DNA of 5,613 nt from SAR202 cluster bacterium (GCA_009392095.1 VFHF01000203.1:1-5613); one strand, 5' to 3'; numbered from the stretch's first letter, positions 1 to 5,613 are shown. Numbers and translations: made by a program. Notes: generated by a model from the letters alone, not told the origin.

Positions 1-54
1 TATGTGGTAACTGCGGGGAAGGTCTTCGTAGCGTGCTGTGTTGGCGCTGCTCAT
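1..54 (-). CDS. N-terminal fragment of an unidentified protein (possibly MiaB-like)
   Basis: An ATG at 54-52 opens a minus-strand frame that stays open to the left edge and encodes MSSANTARYEDLPRSYHI. The direction matches all other genes here, and third codon positions are mostly C or G. A start this soon after a terminator hairpin is a common arrangement. The final SYHI resembles the residues that precede the first cysteine motif in some MiaB-type tRNA methylthiotransferases, but no diagnostic motif lies inside the window, so I give no symbol. No clear Shine-Dalgarno site is visible: the bases just upstream read ACTCAGAACAACA. The alternative is the 3' end of a plus-strand gene stopping at 63-65, whose short tail would carry a CxxC-x8-CxxC pattern. 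I prefer the minus-strand reading, with limited confidence. Confidence 0.42.
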   Translation of the reverse strand, partial: MSSANTARYEDLPRSYHI

Positions 55-71
55 TGTTGTTCTGAGTGAGT

Positions 72-138
72 TTCTAAACAAAAAGGCCGAGAGGGAAGCT
101 CGCTAGTTTCTACGAAAGCGGAGCACCTTTCGGCCTTT
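72..138 (-). terminator. Rho-independent terminator after the VOC gene
   Basis: The bases at 82-94 and 126-138 form a 13-bp stem with a single G-T wobble. Read on the minus strand, the arms are AAAGGCCGAAAGG and CCTCTCGGCCTTT. The second arm runs into TTTTTGTTT, a good U tract for minus-strand transcription. The stem begins 30 bases after the VOC stop codon at 169-171. The 31-base loop can fold further, with GCTC/GAGC at 98-101 and 121-124 and a small inner TTTC-TAC-GAAA hairpin at 107-117. On the plus strand the stem is followed only by TTTGA, so it would be a weak terminator in that direction. The loop is longer than in a typical intrinsic terminator, so a regulatory or attenuator role is also possible. 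Confidence 0.72.
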
Positions 139-168
139 GACCTGGGCATCAGAATTTCCTGAAAGAAA

Positions 169-648
169 CTAAGCGGGGATACGCGCCTTTGCAATGGCTT
201 CAAGCTCGTCGTCGGTGGAAGCCATGATGTCGATCGGGTCTCCCATCGGCTGGGGGACCTTGTAGGGCGTCCGGACATAGAGCTCGATGCGGTTGCCTTC
301 GGGGTCGAAGAAGTACATGCCGAAGGCGATGCCGTGGCTGACGATGCGCTCGATCTTCACATCCGGCTCTACCTCGAGACGGGCCTTGAACTCCCTCAGG
401 TCGTCCAATGATGGGACGATGAAGGAAATCTGCTGGATGACCTTGGCGTCATCACGGGTGACACGGCCCTTCATCAGCACGAACTCGTGGTGCTCGCGTT
501 CCTTGTCAGCGGTGAAGAAAGTCATGCCGCGCTCTTCCAAGTCCTCGTCCGAGATTGTGAGGCCCAAGACGCGGCTGTAGAAATCGCGCATCTTCATCAG
601 GTCTTCGGCGTAGATCCCAACGTGTCCCAGAGATTCTATTCTCGCCAT
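169..648 (-). CDS. VOC superfamily protein (glyoxalase / extradiol dioxygenase fold)
   Basis: This 159-residue protein has the two beta-alpha-beta-beta-beta modules of the vicinal oxygen chelate superfamily, whose members are metal-dependent dioxygenases, isomerases, epimerases or thiol transferases. Module one starts with LGHVGIYAEDL (7-17), contains DFYSRVLGL (22-30) and ends near HHEFVLMKG (53-61). Module two starts with QQISFIV (72-78) and ends with YFFDPEGNRIELY (112-124), the usual closing signature. Likely metal ligands are His9 and Glu122. The position that normally holds the second histidine, at the start of module two, appears to be Gln73. The C-terminal tail with QPMGDPIDI (133-141) resembles that of catechol or biphenyl-diol dioxygenase-like VOC proteins. 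The ATG is supported by GGAGGA eight bases upstream and by an upstream -10 element. It lies downstream of the molybdenum hydroxylase gene and in the same direction, but the substrate cannot be named. The fold assignment is firm and the reaction is unknown. Confidence 0.9.
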   Translation of the reverse strand: MARIESLGHVGIYAEDLMKMRDFYSRVLGLTISDEDLEERGMTFFTADKEREHHEFVLMKGRVTRDDAKVIQQISFIVPSLDDLREFKARLEVEPDVKIERIVSHGIAFGMYFFDPEGNRIELYVRTPYKVPQPMGDPIDIMASTDDELEAIAKARIPA

Positions 649-656
649 GATCGTCT

Positions 657-662
657 TCCTCC
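657..662 (-). promoter_or_regulatory. Strong Shine-Dalgarno site of the VOC gene
   Basis: The minus strand reads GGAGGA with eight bases between it and the ATG at 648-646. It is the best ribosome binding site in the window and fixes the start of the VOC gene. Confidence 0.82.
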
Positions 663-711
663 GTGCCTGTTTGGGGTCCTGTTTTTCGCGGTCTGCCCGT
701 AGCTAGGGGGA

Positions 712-745
712 ATTATACACCAAGCGTCCGGCCTTCTTTAGTCAA
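712..745 (-). promoter_or_regulatory. Probable sigma-70-type promoter of the VOC gene
   Basis: On the minus strand, a perfect TATAAT at 717-712 lies 63 bases upstream of the VOC start codon. TTGACT at 745-740 matches five of six -35 consensus bases, but the spacer is 22 bases, longer than the usual 16-18. No good -35 match sits at the standard distance. The -10 match in a GC-rich gap, between two co-directional genes with a 117-base separation, supports an independent promoter. The 5' untranslated leader would be roughly 55-60 bases. The rest of the gap (649-765) shows no convincing terminator for the upstream hydroxylase gene. Confidence 0.5.
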
Positions 746-765
746 ATGATCCCAACCCTCCTCAC

Positions 766-3012
766 TTACTTCTGAATTTGCATGGCGCGGAACAACTTCT
801 CCGAACTGACGGGTATCTCCATCATGGCTACTCCGGTGGCGTCCAGGATGGCGTTGACGATGGCCGGCGCCACGGAACTGATGCCCTGCTCGCCGATGGA
901 CTTGCCGCCGTAGGGAGTGGGGCCGCCGCTTTCGCTCTGCACCAGCACGGTGCGTAGCTCCGGCATATCGGGCATGGTGGGTATCTTGTACTCGCCCATC
1001 GAGAGGGTGGTCACATGGCCGTCGTCGTACTGCAAGTCTTCGGTCAAGGCATACCCGATGCCCTGCATCACGGTGCCGTCGATCTGGCTTTGGTGTCCCA
1101 TTGGGTTCAGGATGGTCCCAACGTCATGGGCGGAGGTGAATTTAGTCAGTTGCACTTGCCCGGTCTCTATGTCGACTTCTACTTCAGCGATCTGGACGCA
1201 GAAGACCGTGATGTCTTCGTCACGCTCCGAGTCGTAGGTGTGCACGGTCTCCACCAGACCGCCGGAACGAGATACCAGGTCGCCCAGATTAACCGATGTC
1301 TGTCCAGGCGCGGTTACCTGGCCTTGGGAGAAACCGGTATCGTCCTCCGGCCAACCGAACAGGTCGGCGGCCATGGTAACCATCTGCTGCTTCAGTTCCT
1401 GGGCAGCGCGGTAGACGGCCTGGCCAGCCACATGAGTGACCCGGCTGCCACCAACTCCAGTCTCGAATTCAACGTCGTCAGTGCTCCAGTTCTCCAGCTC
1501 GATCTCGTCATAGGCCACGCCCAGTTCCTGGCCCAATATCTGCCGCAGCACGGTGTAAAATCCGGAGCCGGTGTCGGGCAGGGCAGTGTAGAGAGTAACA
1601 ACGCCATCAGAGTCAATCGATATCTTGACGGTCGAACTTCCAGCCCCGACGTGCCTCTCGCAGAGGGCCATGCCCCGCCCGGTGAGCTTGCCATGTGTCT
1701 GAGGCTTGGCGTCTTGATAGCCGGCTTCTTTCACGGCGGCGTCCAGGGTGCGCATGCCCATGATGTTTTGCCATCGGTGACCAAGGGGGGACGCATCGCC
1801 GTCCTGGACCAGGTTCTTCTGCCGGAACTCCAAGGGGTCCATGCCCAACTCTCGTGCGATAAGATCCATCTGGACCTCTGCCGCGAAGATGGACTGAGGG
1901 TCGCCCGGAGCCCGCATACTGCCGCAGGGTACCTGATTGGTATAGACCACGTAGGAATCGATTTGCCCATGAGGAATCTTGTAGGGACCCAGGCAACGCT
2001 GACCGTAGGTCACGCCGCGCTGGGGTTTGAAGGCCGCGTAGCCGCCACTGTCGTAGACCAGGTGAGCCTGTCGGGCGGTGATGGTGCCGTCTTTCTTAAC
2101 GCCGGTCTTGAATGTCATGACTGCTGGATGCCGGGGGTTTCCGGCCATCAACTCTTCGATGTAGGTCATGGTCATGCGCACCGGGCGACCGGTAGCCTTG
2201 GAGAGCCAGAAACCCAGATGCGTGTCCATGAAGCCACCCTTGCCGCCGAAGTCCCCGCCGATGGTGGTGGGGTTGACCCGTATCTGCCCGGTGGGCATGT
2301 CGATGCCTTCCGACAACTGCTGGCGCACCTGGAAGGGCATCTTGCTGTTCACCCAGGCCTGCACCCGGCCGGTGTCGTCCAAAAAGACCACCGAGGCGTG
2401 GGGCTCGATGTAGGCTTGGTGTTGGTGGTTGGTCTTGAAAGAATGCTCCAATATGAGATCGGCCTCGGCGAAGCCCTGCTCGACATCGCCGTGGCTCCAT
2501 GAGCCGTGTCCCGCCGCGTTGGGGTAGGCTCGAGCGCCGTCGGGCGTGCCTGCATAGTCGGCGAAATCTGGATGGAGCACGGGCGCGCCAGTCTTGATGG
2601 AATCCGATGGGTCGAGAATCGGCTCCATCTCTTCGTACTCGATCTGAATCAGGTTCAGAGCTTCTTCGGCGATGTCGTCGTTTTCGGCGGCGACAGCCAC
2701 CACTTTCTGCCCGGCAAACCGGACCACATCGCGGGCCAGGATTGGCATGTCCCTAAGCATTCGGCCCACCAGATGGGACGGGATATCGTCGGTGGTCAAC
2801 ACGGCGTGCACTCCGGGCACCTGCCGGGCAGCGGCAACCGAGTTTGGGTCGATGGATACGATCTTGGCGTAGGGAAACGGACTGCGCAAACATTTGCCCA
2901 CCAGGGTGCCAGGCAGGTTCACGTCGGCGGGAAACATAGCCTGGCCGGTTACCTTAGCCGGACCCTCTGCACGGCCTACTGGGCGGCCAATTGTGTCATA
3001 GGAACTGGTCAC
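766..3012 (-). CDS. Xanthine dehydrogenase/aldehyde oxidase family molybdopterin-binding large subunit
   Basis: This 748-residue protein is the molybdenum-cofactor subunit of a xanthine oxidase-family hydroxylase, which uses water to hydroxylate an aldehyde, N-heterocycle or related carbon. The order is an N-terminal hammerhead domain (about 12-130, starting GRPVGRAEGPAKVTG), a first cofactor-binding domain (about 150-390) and a second (about 410-690). Visible family motifs are GGDFGGK (252-258), SMRAPGDPQ (365-373), DVGTILNP (630-637) and GEQG (707-710), whose Glu708 matches the catalytic glutamate. The CO-dehydrogenase loop AYRCSFR is absent, so it is not a form I CoxL. The usual GQG near 480 reads GSG here. 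No signal peptide is visible. The start is GTG, supported by GGGAGA five bases upstream that overlaps the pepA intergenic region. The gap to pepA is 11 bases, suggesting co-transcription. No iron-sulfur or FAD subunit gene is in view. Substrate is unknown; length is typical for the family. Confidence 0.94.
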   Translation of the reverse strand: MTSSYDTIGRPVGRAEGPAKVTGQAMFPADVNLPGTLVGKCLRSPFPYAKIVSIDPNSVAAARQVPGVHAVLTTDDIPSHLVGRMLRDMPILARDVVRFAGQKVVAVAAENDDIAEEALNLIQIEYEEMEPILDPSDSIKTGAPVLHPDFADYAGTPDGARAYPNAAGHGSWSHGDVEQGFAEADLILEHSFKTNHQHQAYIEPHASVVFLDDTGRVQAWVNSKMPFQVRQQLSEGIDMPTGQIRVNPTTIGGDFGGKGGFMDTHLGFWLSKATGRPVRMTMTYIEELMAGNPRHPAVMTFKTGVKKDGTITARQAHLVYDSGGYAAFKPQRGVTYGQRCLGPYKIPHGQIDSYVVYTNQVPCGSMRAPGDPQSIFAAEVQMDLIARELGMDPLEFRQKNLVQDGDASPLGHRWQNIMGMRTLDAAVKEAGYQDAKPQTHGKLTGRGMALCERHVGAGSSTVKISIDSDGVVTLYTALPDTGSGFYTVLRQILGQELGVAYDEIELENWSTDDVEFETGVGGSRVTHVAGQAVYRAAQELKQQMVTMAADLFGWPEDDTGFSQGQVTAPGQTSVNLGDLVSRSGGLVETVHTYDSERDEDITVFCVQIAEVEVDIETGQVQLTKFTSAHDVGTILNPMGHQSQIDGTVMQGIGYALTEDLQYDDGHVTTLSMGEYKIPTMPDMPELRTVLVQSESGGPTPYGGKSIGEQGISSVAPAIVNAILDATGVAMMEIPVSSEKLFRAMQIQK

Positions 3013-3017
3013 GACAA

Positions 3018-3023
3018 TCTCCC
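3018..3023 (-). promoter_or_regulatory. Shine-Dalgarno site deciding the GTG start of the hydroxylase gene
   Basis: The minus strand reads GGGAGA directly after the pepA stop codon TAA (3026-3024), with five bases (TTGTC) before GTG at 3012-3010. The site supports the GTG as the true start, because the next in-frame methionine is at residue 26, inside the conserved N-terminal region. Confidence 0.65.
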
Positions 3024-4637
3024 TTACTTGGCTTTCGCTTTGCTTTTAGACTTCTTAGCCGCGCCCGCATCGGCCAGGTCGGACGCCAATTGGGCCAAGG
3101 TGCGGACGGGCACCCCCGAAGCCCCTTTCACCAGATAGCCCGACACTTTGTCCGAGGTCGAGGTCCCGGCGATGTCCAGGTGTACCCAGGCTGCGCCGTC
3201 CACAAACTCGGCCAACAACAGGGCGGCGCTGATGGAACCGGCCTGCCGTCCACCGCTGTTCTTCATGTCGGCTACGTCGCTCTTGATCAGGTCTTTGTAT
3301 TCGTCAAACATGGGGAGTTCCCAGAATTTCTCGCCGGTCTTTTTACCGGCGTCGATGGTCTGTTGGACGAGAGTGTCGTCATTGCCCATCATTCCGGTGC
3401 AGGCTTTGCCCAGGGTAGTCACCATGGCCCCGGTCAGGGTCGCCACATCGACCAAGCGGGTGATTCCCTGTTTACGGGCGTAGCACAGAGCATCGGCCAG
3501 CACCAGGCGGCCTTCGGCGTCGGTGTTGATCACCTCGATGGTCTTGCCGTTCATGGCCCGTACCACGTCTCCAGGCCGCTGTGCAGACGCGCCGGGCATG
3601 TTCTCGGTAGCCGCGATCACGGCTAGGACGTTGATCTTGGGCTTGGTCTGCCCAATGATTTCCATGGCTGCAATGACCGACGCACCGCCGGCCATGTCGC
3701 CCTTCATGGCTTCCATACCGCCGGGTGGTTTCAGGGAGATACCGCCGGTATCGAAGGTAATTCCCTTACCGATGAGACCCAGGTTATTCTCGGGATTAGA
3801 GGGGTCCCCGTCATACCGGAGGACAATGAGCTTGGCCGGCTCGTCAGTGCCCTGGGCGACGCCCATGAACGCACCCATGCCCATCTTCTTTATCTGGGCA
3901 TTGTCCATGATCTCAATTCGGAGACCCTGGTTTGTGGCCACTTTCTGGGCAGCTTCGGCCATACGGGACGGGGTCATGTGGTTGGCCGGTTCATTGACCA
4001 TGTTGCGGGCTGTTATGGACGCCTGGGCAATGGTGCAGCCCAGTTTGACCCCAACCTCGATGGACTTGGCGCGGTCTTTATCCAATTCCACCACGGTCAG
4101 TTTCTCGAATTCGTTCGTGGATTCGCCGCTCTTCGTCAGATAGACGCCGAACTTGTAGAGACCTAGGTGGGCGCCTTCGGCGATGGCCTGCCCTGACAGT
4201 TGCGGGTCAAGGCCGCCGATTCCCGCTCCATGTGCCGTGGTGGCGGCACTGGATATGCCCTTGCGCCTCAAGAAGCGGACTATTTCCGCCGACACCTGGC
4301 GGACTACCTGGGCGTCAAATTTGTCCTGGGGGCCCAGTCCGGCCACCAGCACCCGGCTGGGCTTGATCTTGCCCAGGGTGTGAATCAGTGTGGTCTCACC
4401 AGCGCTGCCTTTGATCTCCCCGTCTTCAATCAACTGGGTAATCAACCCACCCAGGGCCTTGTCCACCGCGCCGGTTGCTCCGGCGGGTTTCTTGACCCCG
4501 CGAAAAAGGTTCACCACCAAAGCCGGGGTGTCGATCTTGGTGATGTCAGCCGACTGGACATCGATCTCCAGTCCTTTGACCTTGGAGGCTTTGGTGGATC
4601 TCTTAGCTTTAGCTGCCCGCGGTTTAGTCGTAGTCAT
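3024..4637 (-). CDS. pepA: Leucyl aminopeptidase, M17 family (cytosol aminopeptidase)
   Basis: This is a cytosolic, two-metal M17 exopeptidase that releases N-terminal amino acids, typically leucine, from peptides. M17 enzymes form hexamers. The N-terminal macro-like domain spans about 22-180 and the catalytic domain about 200-520. The signature NTDAEGRL is at 371-378. Metal and catalytic positions known from bovine and E. coli enzymes are all present: Lys291, Asp296, Lys303, Asp314, Asp373, Glu375 and Arg377. At 537 residues it is somewhat longer than the roughly 500 typical of the family. The excess lies in lysine-rich tails: 8 of the first 21 residues and 6 of the last 10 are Lys or Arg. 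A TTG directly precedes the ATG; I chose ATG, with a weak AGGTAG (4652-4647) nine bases upstream, but TTG at 4640 is possible. The gap to the upstream kinase is about 19 bases and to the downstream hydroxylase 11, so an operon is likely. Peptide turnover is the probable role. Some PepA proteins also bind DNA; whether this one does is unknown. Confidence 0.96.
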   Translation of the reverse strand: MTTTKPRAAKAKRSTKASKVKGLEIDVQSADITKIDTPALVVNLFRGVKKPAGATGAVDKALGGLITQLIEDGEIKGSAGETTLIHTLGKIKPSRVLVAGLGPQDKFDAQVVRQVSAEIVRFLRRKGISSAATTAHGAGIGGLDPQLSGQAIAEGAHLGLYKFGVYLTKSGESTNEFEKLTVVELDKDRAKSIEVGVKLGCTIAQASITARNMVNEPANHMTPSRMAEAAQKVATNQGLRIEIMDNAQIKKMGMGAFMGVAQGTDEPAKLIVLRYDGDPSNPENNLGLIGKGITFDTGGISLKPPGGMEAMKGDMAGGASVIAAMEIIGQTKPKINVLAVIAATENMPGASAQRPGDVVRAMNGKTIEVINTDAEGRLVLADALCYARKQGITRLVDVATLTGAMVTTLGKACTGMMGNDDTLVQQTIDAGKKTGEKFWELPMFDEYKDLIKSDVADMKNSGGRQAGSISAALLLAEFVDGAAWVHLDIAGTSTSDKVSGYLVKGASGVPVRTLAQLASDLADAGAAKKSKSKAKAK

Positions 4638-4656
4638 CAAGGTTATCTACCTGTTA

Positions 4657-5277
4657 TTAGTCTAATTTGATCTGGCCGTTCGACCTGGCCCAATCGACCA
4701 CTTTCTCCAGCACCGGGCCGATGTCCTTTGAGGTGTCCAGCGCGTAGTGTTCCCTCTCAACCGGTTCTTCTACGGGCGCCAGGCGGGTGTAGATAAGCCA
4801 TCCGGCATCGGAATAGGTGTTGGCGTGCCGGTCGGCTTTGCGCTGCTTTAGGCGTTGGCGGACCGTTTTTTGTGGGGCAGTGGCGTGCACCACCGCAAGG
4901 GGCGCGCCGGTGGCATCTGCTATGTCGTATAGATAAATCCGGAACTCTTCGTTTAGATTGGTAGCGTCGAATAGGACGCTGTAGCCATTGATGAGATAGT
5001 ACTGGATAAGGTGGTAGCAGGAATTGAATACCCGGCGGTGCTCCCCGGTGGTGTACTTAGGGTGCTCCACCAGCACCTTTCGCAGGCGGTCGGTCTCCAA
5101 GATCAAAAATGGTACCTGCTCGGTCAATCTGGCGGCGAAGTAGGACTTGCCTGTCCCCGGCAACCCGCACATGGCCACTAAAAGAGGTTGCGCCGGCATA
5201 CGTGGCTGATTGACCGCCAGGTCTTGATCCAACACCTGGCGCATCAAAGCCACGTCTTTATTCAGTTGGTCATCCAA
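4657..5277 (-). CDS. P-loop kinase, AAA_33 / polynucleotide kinase- and zeta toxin-like ATPase
   Basis: This 206-residue protein is a small P-loop phosphotransferase that probably transfers phosphate from ATP to a small molecule or nucleic-acid hydroxyl. The Walker A motif GLPGTGKS is at 38-45. ETDRLRK (61-67) holds a DxxR pattern (Asp63, Arg66) like the acceptor site of T4 polynucleotide kinase. VLFDATN (101-107) is the Walker B-like strand, and RLKQRKADR (142-150) is the arginine-rich lid. This layout fits the AAA_33 group, which also includes gluconate kinase-like, chloramphenicol phosphotransferase-like and zeta-toxin-like proteins. No antitoxin gene is adjacent, so a toxin role is not supported. 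The start is uncertain: TTG at 5277 is the first possible start after the in-frame stop at 5332-5334, and only a weak GGA lies upstream. An ATG at residue 12 is an alternative. It sits about 19 bases ahead of pepA, so the two are probably co-transcribed. The substrate is unknown. Confidence 0.85.
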   Translation of the reverse strand: MDDQLNKDVALMRQVLDQDLAVNQPRMPAQPLLVAMCGLPGTGKSYFAARLTEQVPFLILETDRLRKVLVEHPKYTTGEHRRVFNSCYHLIQYYLINGYSVLFDATNLNEEFRIYLYDIADATGAPLAVVHATAPQKTVRQRLKQRKADRHANTYSDAGWLIYTRLAPVEEPVEREHYALDTSKDIGPVLEKVVDWARSNGQIKLD

Positions 5278-5322
5278 TACATCACGTCCGGCGCTGAGAT
5301 AGTTCCTGGGAAAGACCGCTGC

Positions 5323-5350
5323 GAAGAGCCGTCAATGAAAAGCCGTTAAT
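5323..5350. repeat. Imperfect 14-bp tandem duplication
   Basis: Two adjacent 14-base units, GAAGAGCCGTCAAT (5323-5336) and GAAAAGCCGTTAAT (5337-5350), differ at two positions. They fill the start of the gap after the membrane-protein stop codon, and the last base of the second unit falls in that stop codon (5350-5352). I see no third clear copy. It may be a simple slippage duplication or a pair of binding sites. Confidence 0.55.
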
Positions 5351-5613
5351 CAGGAAGAAGAAAACCCTTCATCCGGAGGCCATCCTTCCGACAGATCACT
5401 AAATGACTCTGCTTTAAGCCACCGGCTCTCAATCTTCGATTCCAACATAGCCGGGCTGAGCAGGAACGCCAACGAGGTCACTATCATCAAGATCACGGCC
5501 AGCGCACCCAGGCTCACCGGCAACGACGCAGCGGTGATGATCACCAGTATGGAGGTGCTCACGGTGAGCAGCCCGATGCGCAGCAATCTGGGGCCTACTT
5601 TCAAGAAAACGGC
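5350..5613 (-). CDS. Small two-helix membrane protein, probably partial
   Basis: The minus-strand frame is open from the right edge to a TGA at 5352-5350. From a TTG at 5604 it encodes 84 residues, but the three codons before that TTG are also open. The nine visible upstream bases contain no ribosome binding site, so the gene more likely starts outside the window. Two hydrophobic stretches are visible, about residues 10-28 and 30-50 counted from the TTG, joined by a short SLP turn; both are long enough to cross the membrane. A short basic segment (KVGPRLLR) precedes the first helix, and an acidic, serine-rich tail of about 30 residues follows the second. By the positive-inside rule both ends may be cytoplasmic. 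I do not recognise a family. It lies 72 bases upstream of the kinase start in the same direction and could share its transcript. Confidence 0.6.
   Translation of the reverse strand, partial: AVFLKVGPRLLRIGLLTVSTSILVIITAASLPVSLGALAVILMIVTSLAFLLSPAMLESKIESRWLKAESFSDLSEGWPPDEGFSSS

Noticed and set aside
3..65. Possible 3' end of a plus-strand gene with a CxxC-x8-CxxC tail
   Set aside because: The pattern could be a zinc knuckle, but it spans only about 20 codons from the edge. The minus-strand ATG frame agrees with the direction of the other genes. It cannot be excluded without flanking sequence.
51..278. 75-residue minus-strand frame overlapping the VOC 3' end and the terminator
   Set aside because: It is arginine/serine/threonine-rich with no motif, runs through the terminator hairpin and overlaps a well-supported gene in another frame.
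1015..2502. A 495-residue plus-strand open frame antisense to the hydroxylase gene
   Set aside because: It is codon-aligned with the real gene, so it stays open because TTA, CTA and TCA codons are rare in the sense gene. Its translation shows no family motifs, while the sense strand has the full hydroxylase signature.
766..3012. Aerobic CO dehydrogenase large subunit (CoxL form I)
   Set aside because: The diagnostic AYRCSFR active-site loop is absent; the corresponding region reads GSMRAPGDPQ.
2506..3626. Further plus-strand open frames (2506-3138 and 2991-3626) across the hydroxylase/pepA junction
   Set aside because: They are codon-aligned antisense shadows of the two real genes, have no recognisable motifs, and overlap strongly supported coding sequence.
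4657..5277. Zeta-toxin/antitoxin module
   Set aside because: The kinase fold is compatible, but no small antitoxin gene is adjacent; the upstream neighbour is a membrane protein and the downstream one is pepA.
5278..5349. Promoter for the kinase-pepA-hydroxylase operon
   Set aside because: A TTGACG hexamer is present on the minus strand, inside the 14-bp repeat, but there is no acceptable -10 at 16-19 bases from it.

Overview
The window suggests a moderately GC-rich, free-living bacterium. Every well-supported gene lies on the minus strand and is read from the right edge toward the left edge. A molybdenum hydroxylase large subunit, a VOC-fold protein with a 'GDPID' tail and a leucyl aminopeptidase together recall Chloroflexota of the Dehalococcoidia/SAR202 type. 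That is an inference from protein flavour, not proof, and no taxonomic marker gene is present.

In transcription order: (1) a small two-helix membrane protein, probably cut by the right edge (5350-5613). (2) A P-loop kinase of the zeta-toxin/polynucleotide-kinase-like AAA_33 type (4657-5277). (3) An M17 leucyl aminopeptidase, PepA, with a complete catalytic set and unusual lysine-rich tails at both ends (3024-4637). (4) A stand-alone molybdopterin-binding large subunit of the xanthine dehydrogenase/aldehyde oxidase family (766-3012). (5) A VOC-superfamily (glyoxalase/extradiol dioxygenase fold) protein (169-648) with its own likely promoter and a strong Shine-Dalgarno site. (6) A rho-independent terminator-like hairpin (about 72-138). 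(7) The probable first 18 codons of another minus-strand gene running off the left edge (1-54).

The kinase, pepA and hydroxylase genes are separated by only about 20 and 11 bases, so they are probably co-transcribed. The membrane gene is 72 bases upstream of the kinase start and may belong to the same unit. The VOC gene follows after a 117-base gap that contains a perfect TATAAT, so it can be transcribed separately. The hairpin behind it closes that unit.

The hydroxylase has no iron-sulfur or FAD subunit gene in the window, although enzymes of this family normally need those partners for electron transfer. How the genes cooperate is unclear. A catabolic theme (peptide breakdown, hydroxylation of an organic substrate, VOC-type ring or aldehyde chemistry) fits but is not demonstrated. 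I see no mobile element, CRISPR array, tRNA or rRNA, and no convincing undescribed system. The items worth a second look are the basic tails of PepA, the orphan molybdenum subunit, the altered metal-ligand set of the VOC protein, and the hairpin placed immediately before a gene start.
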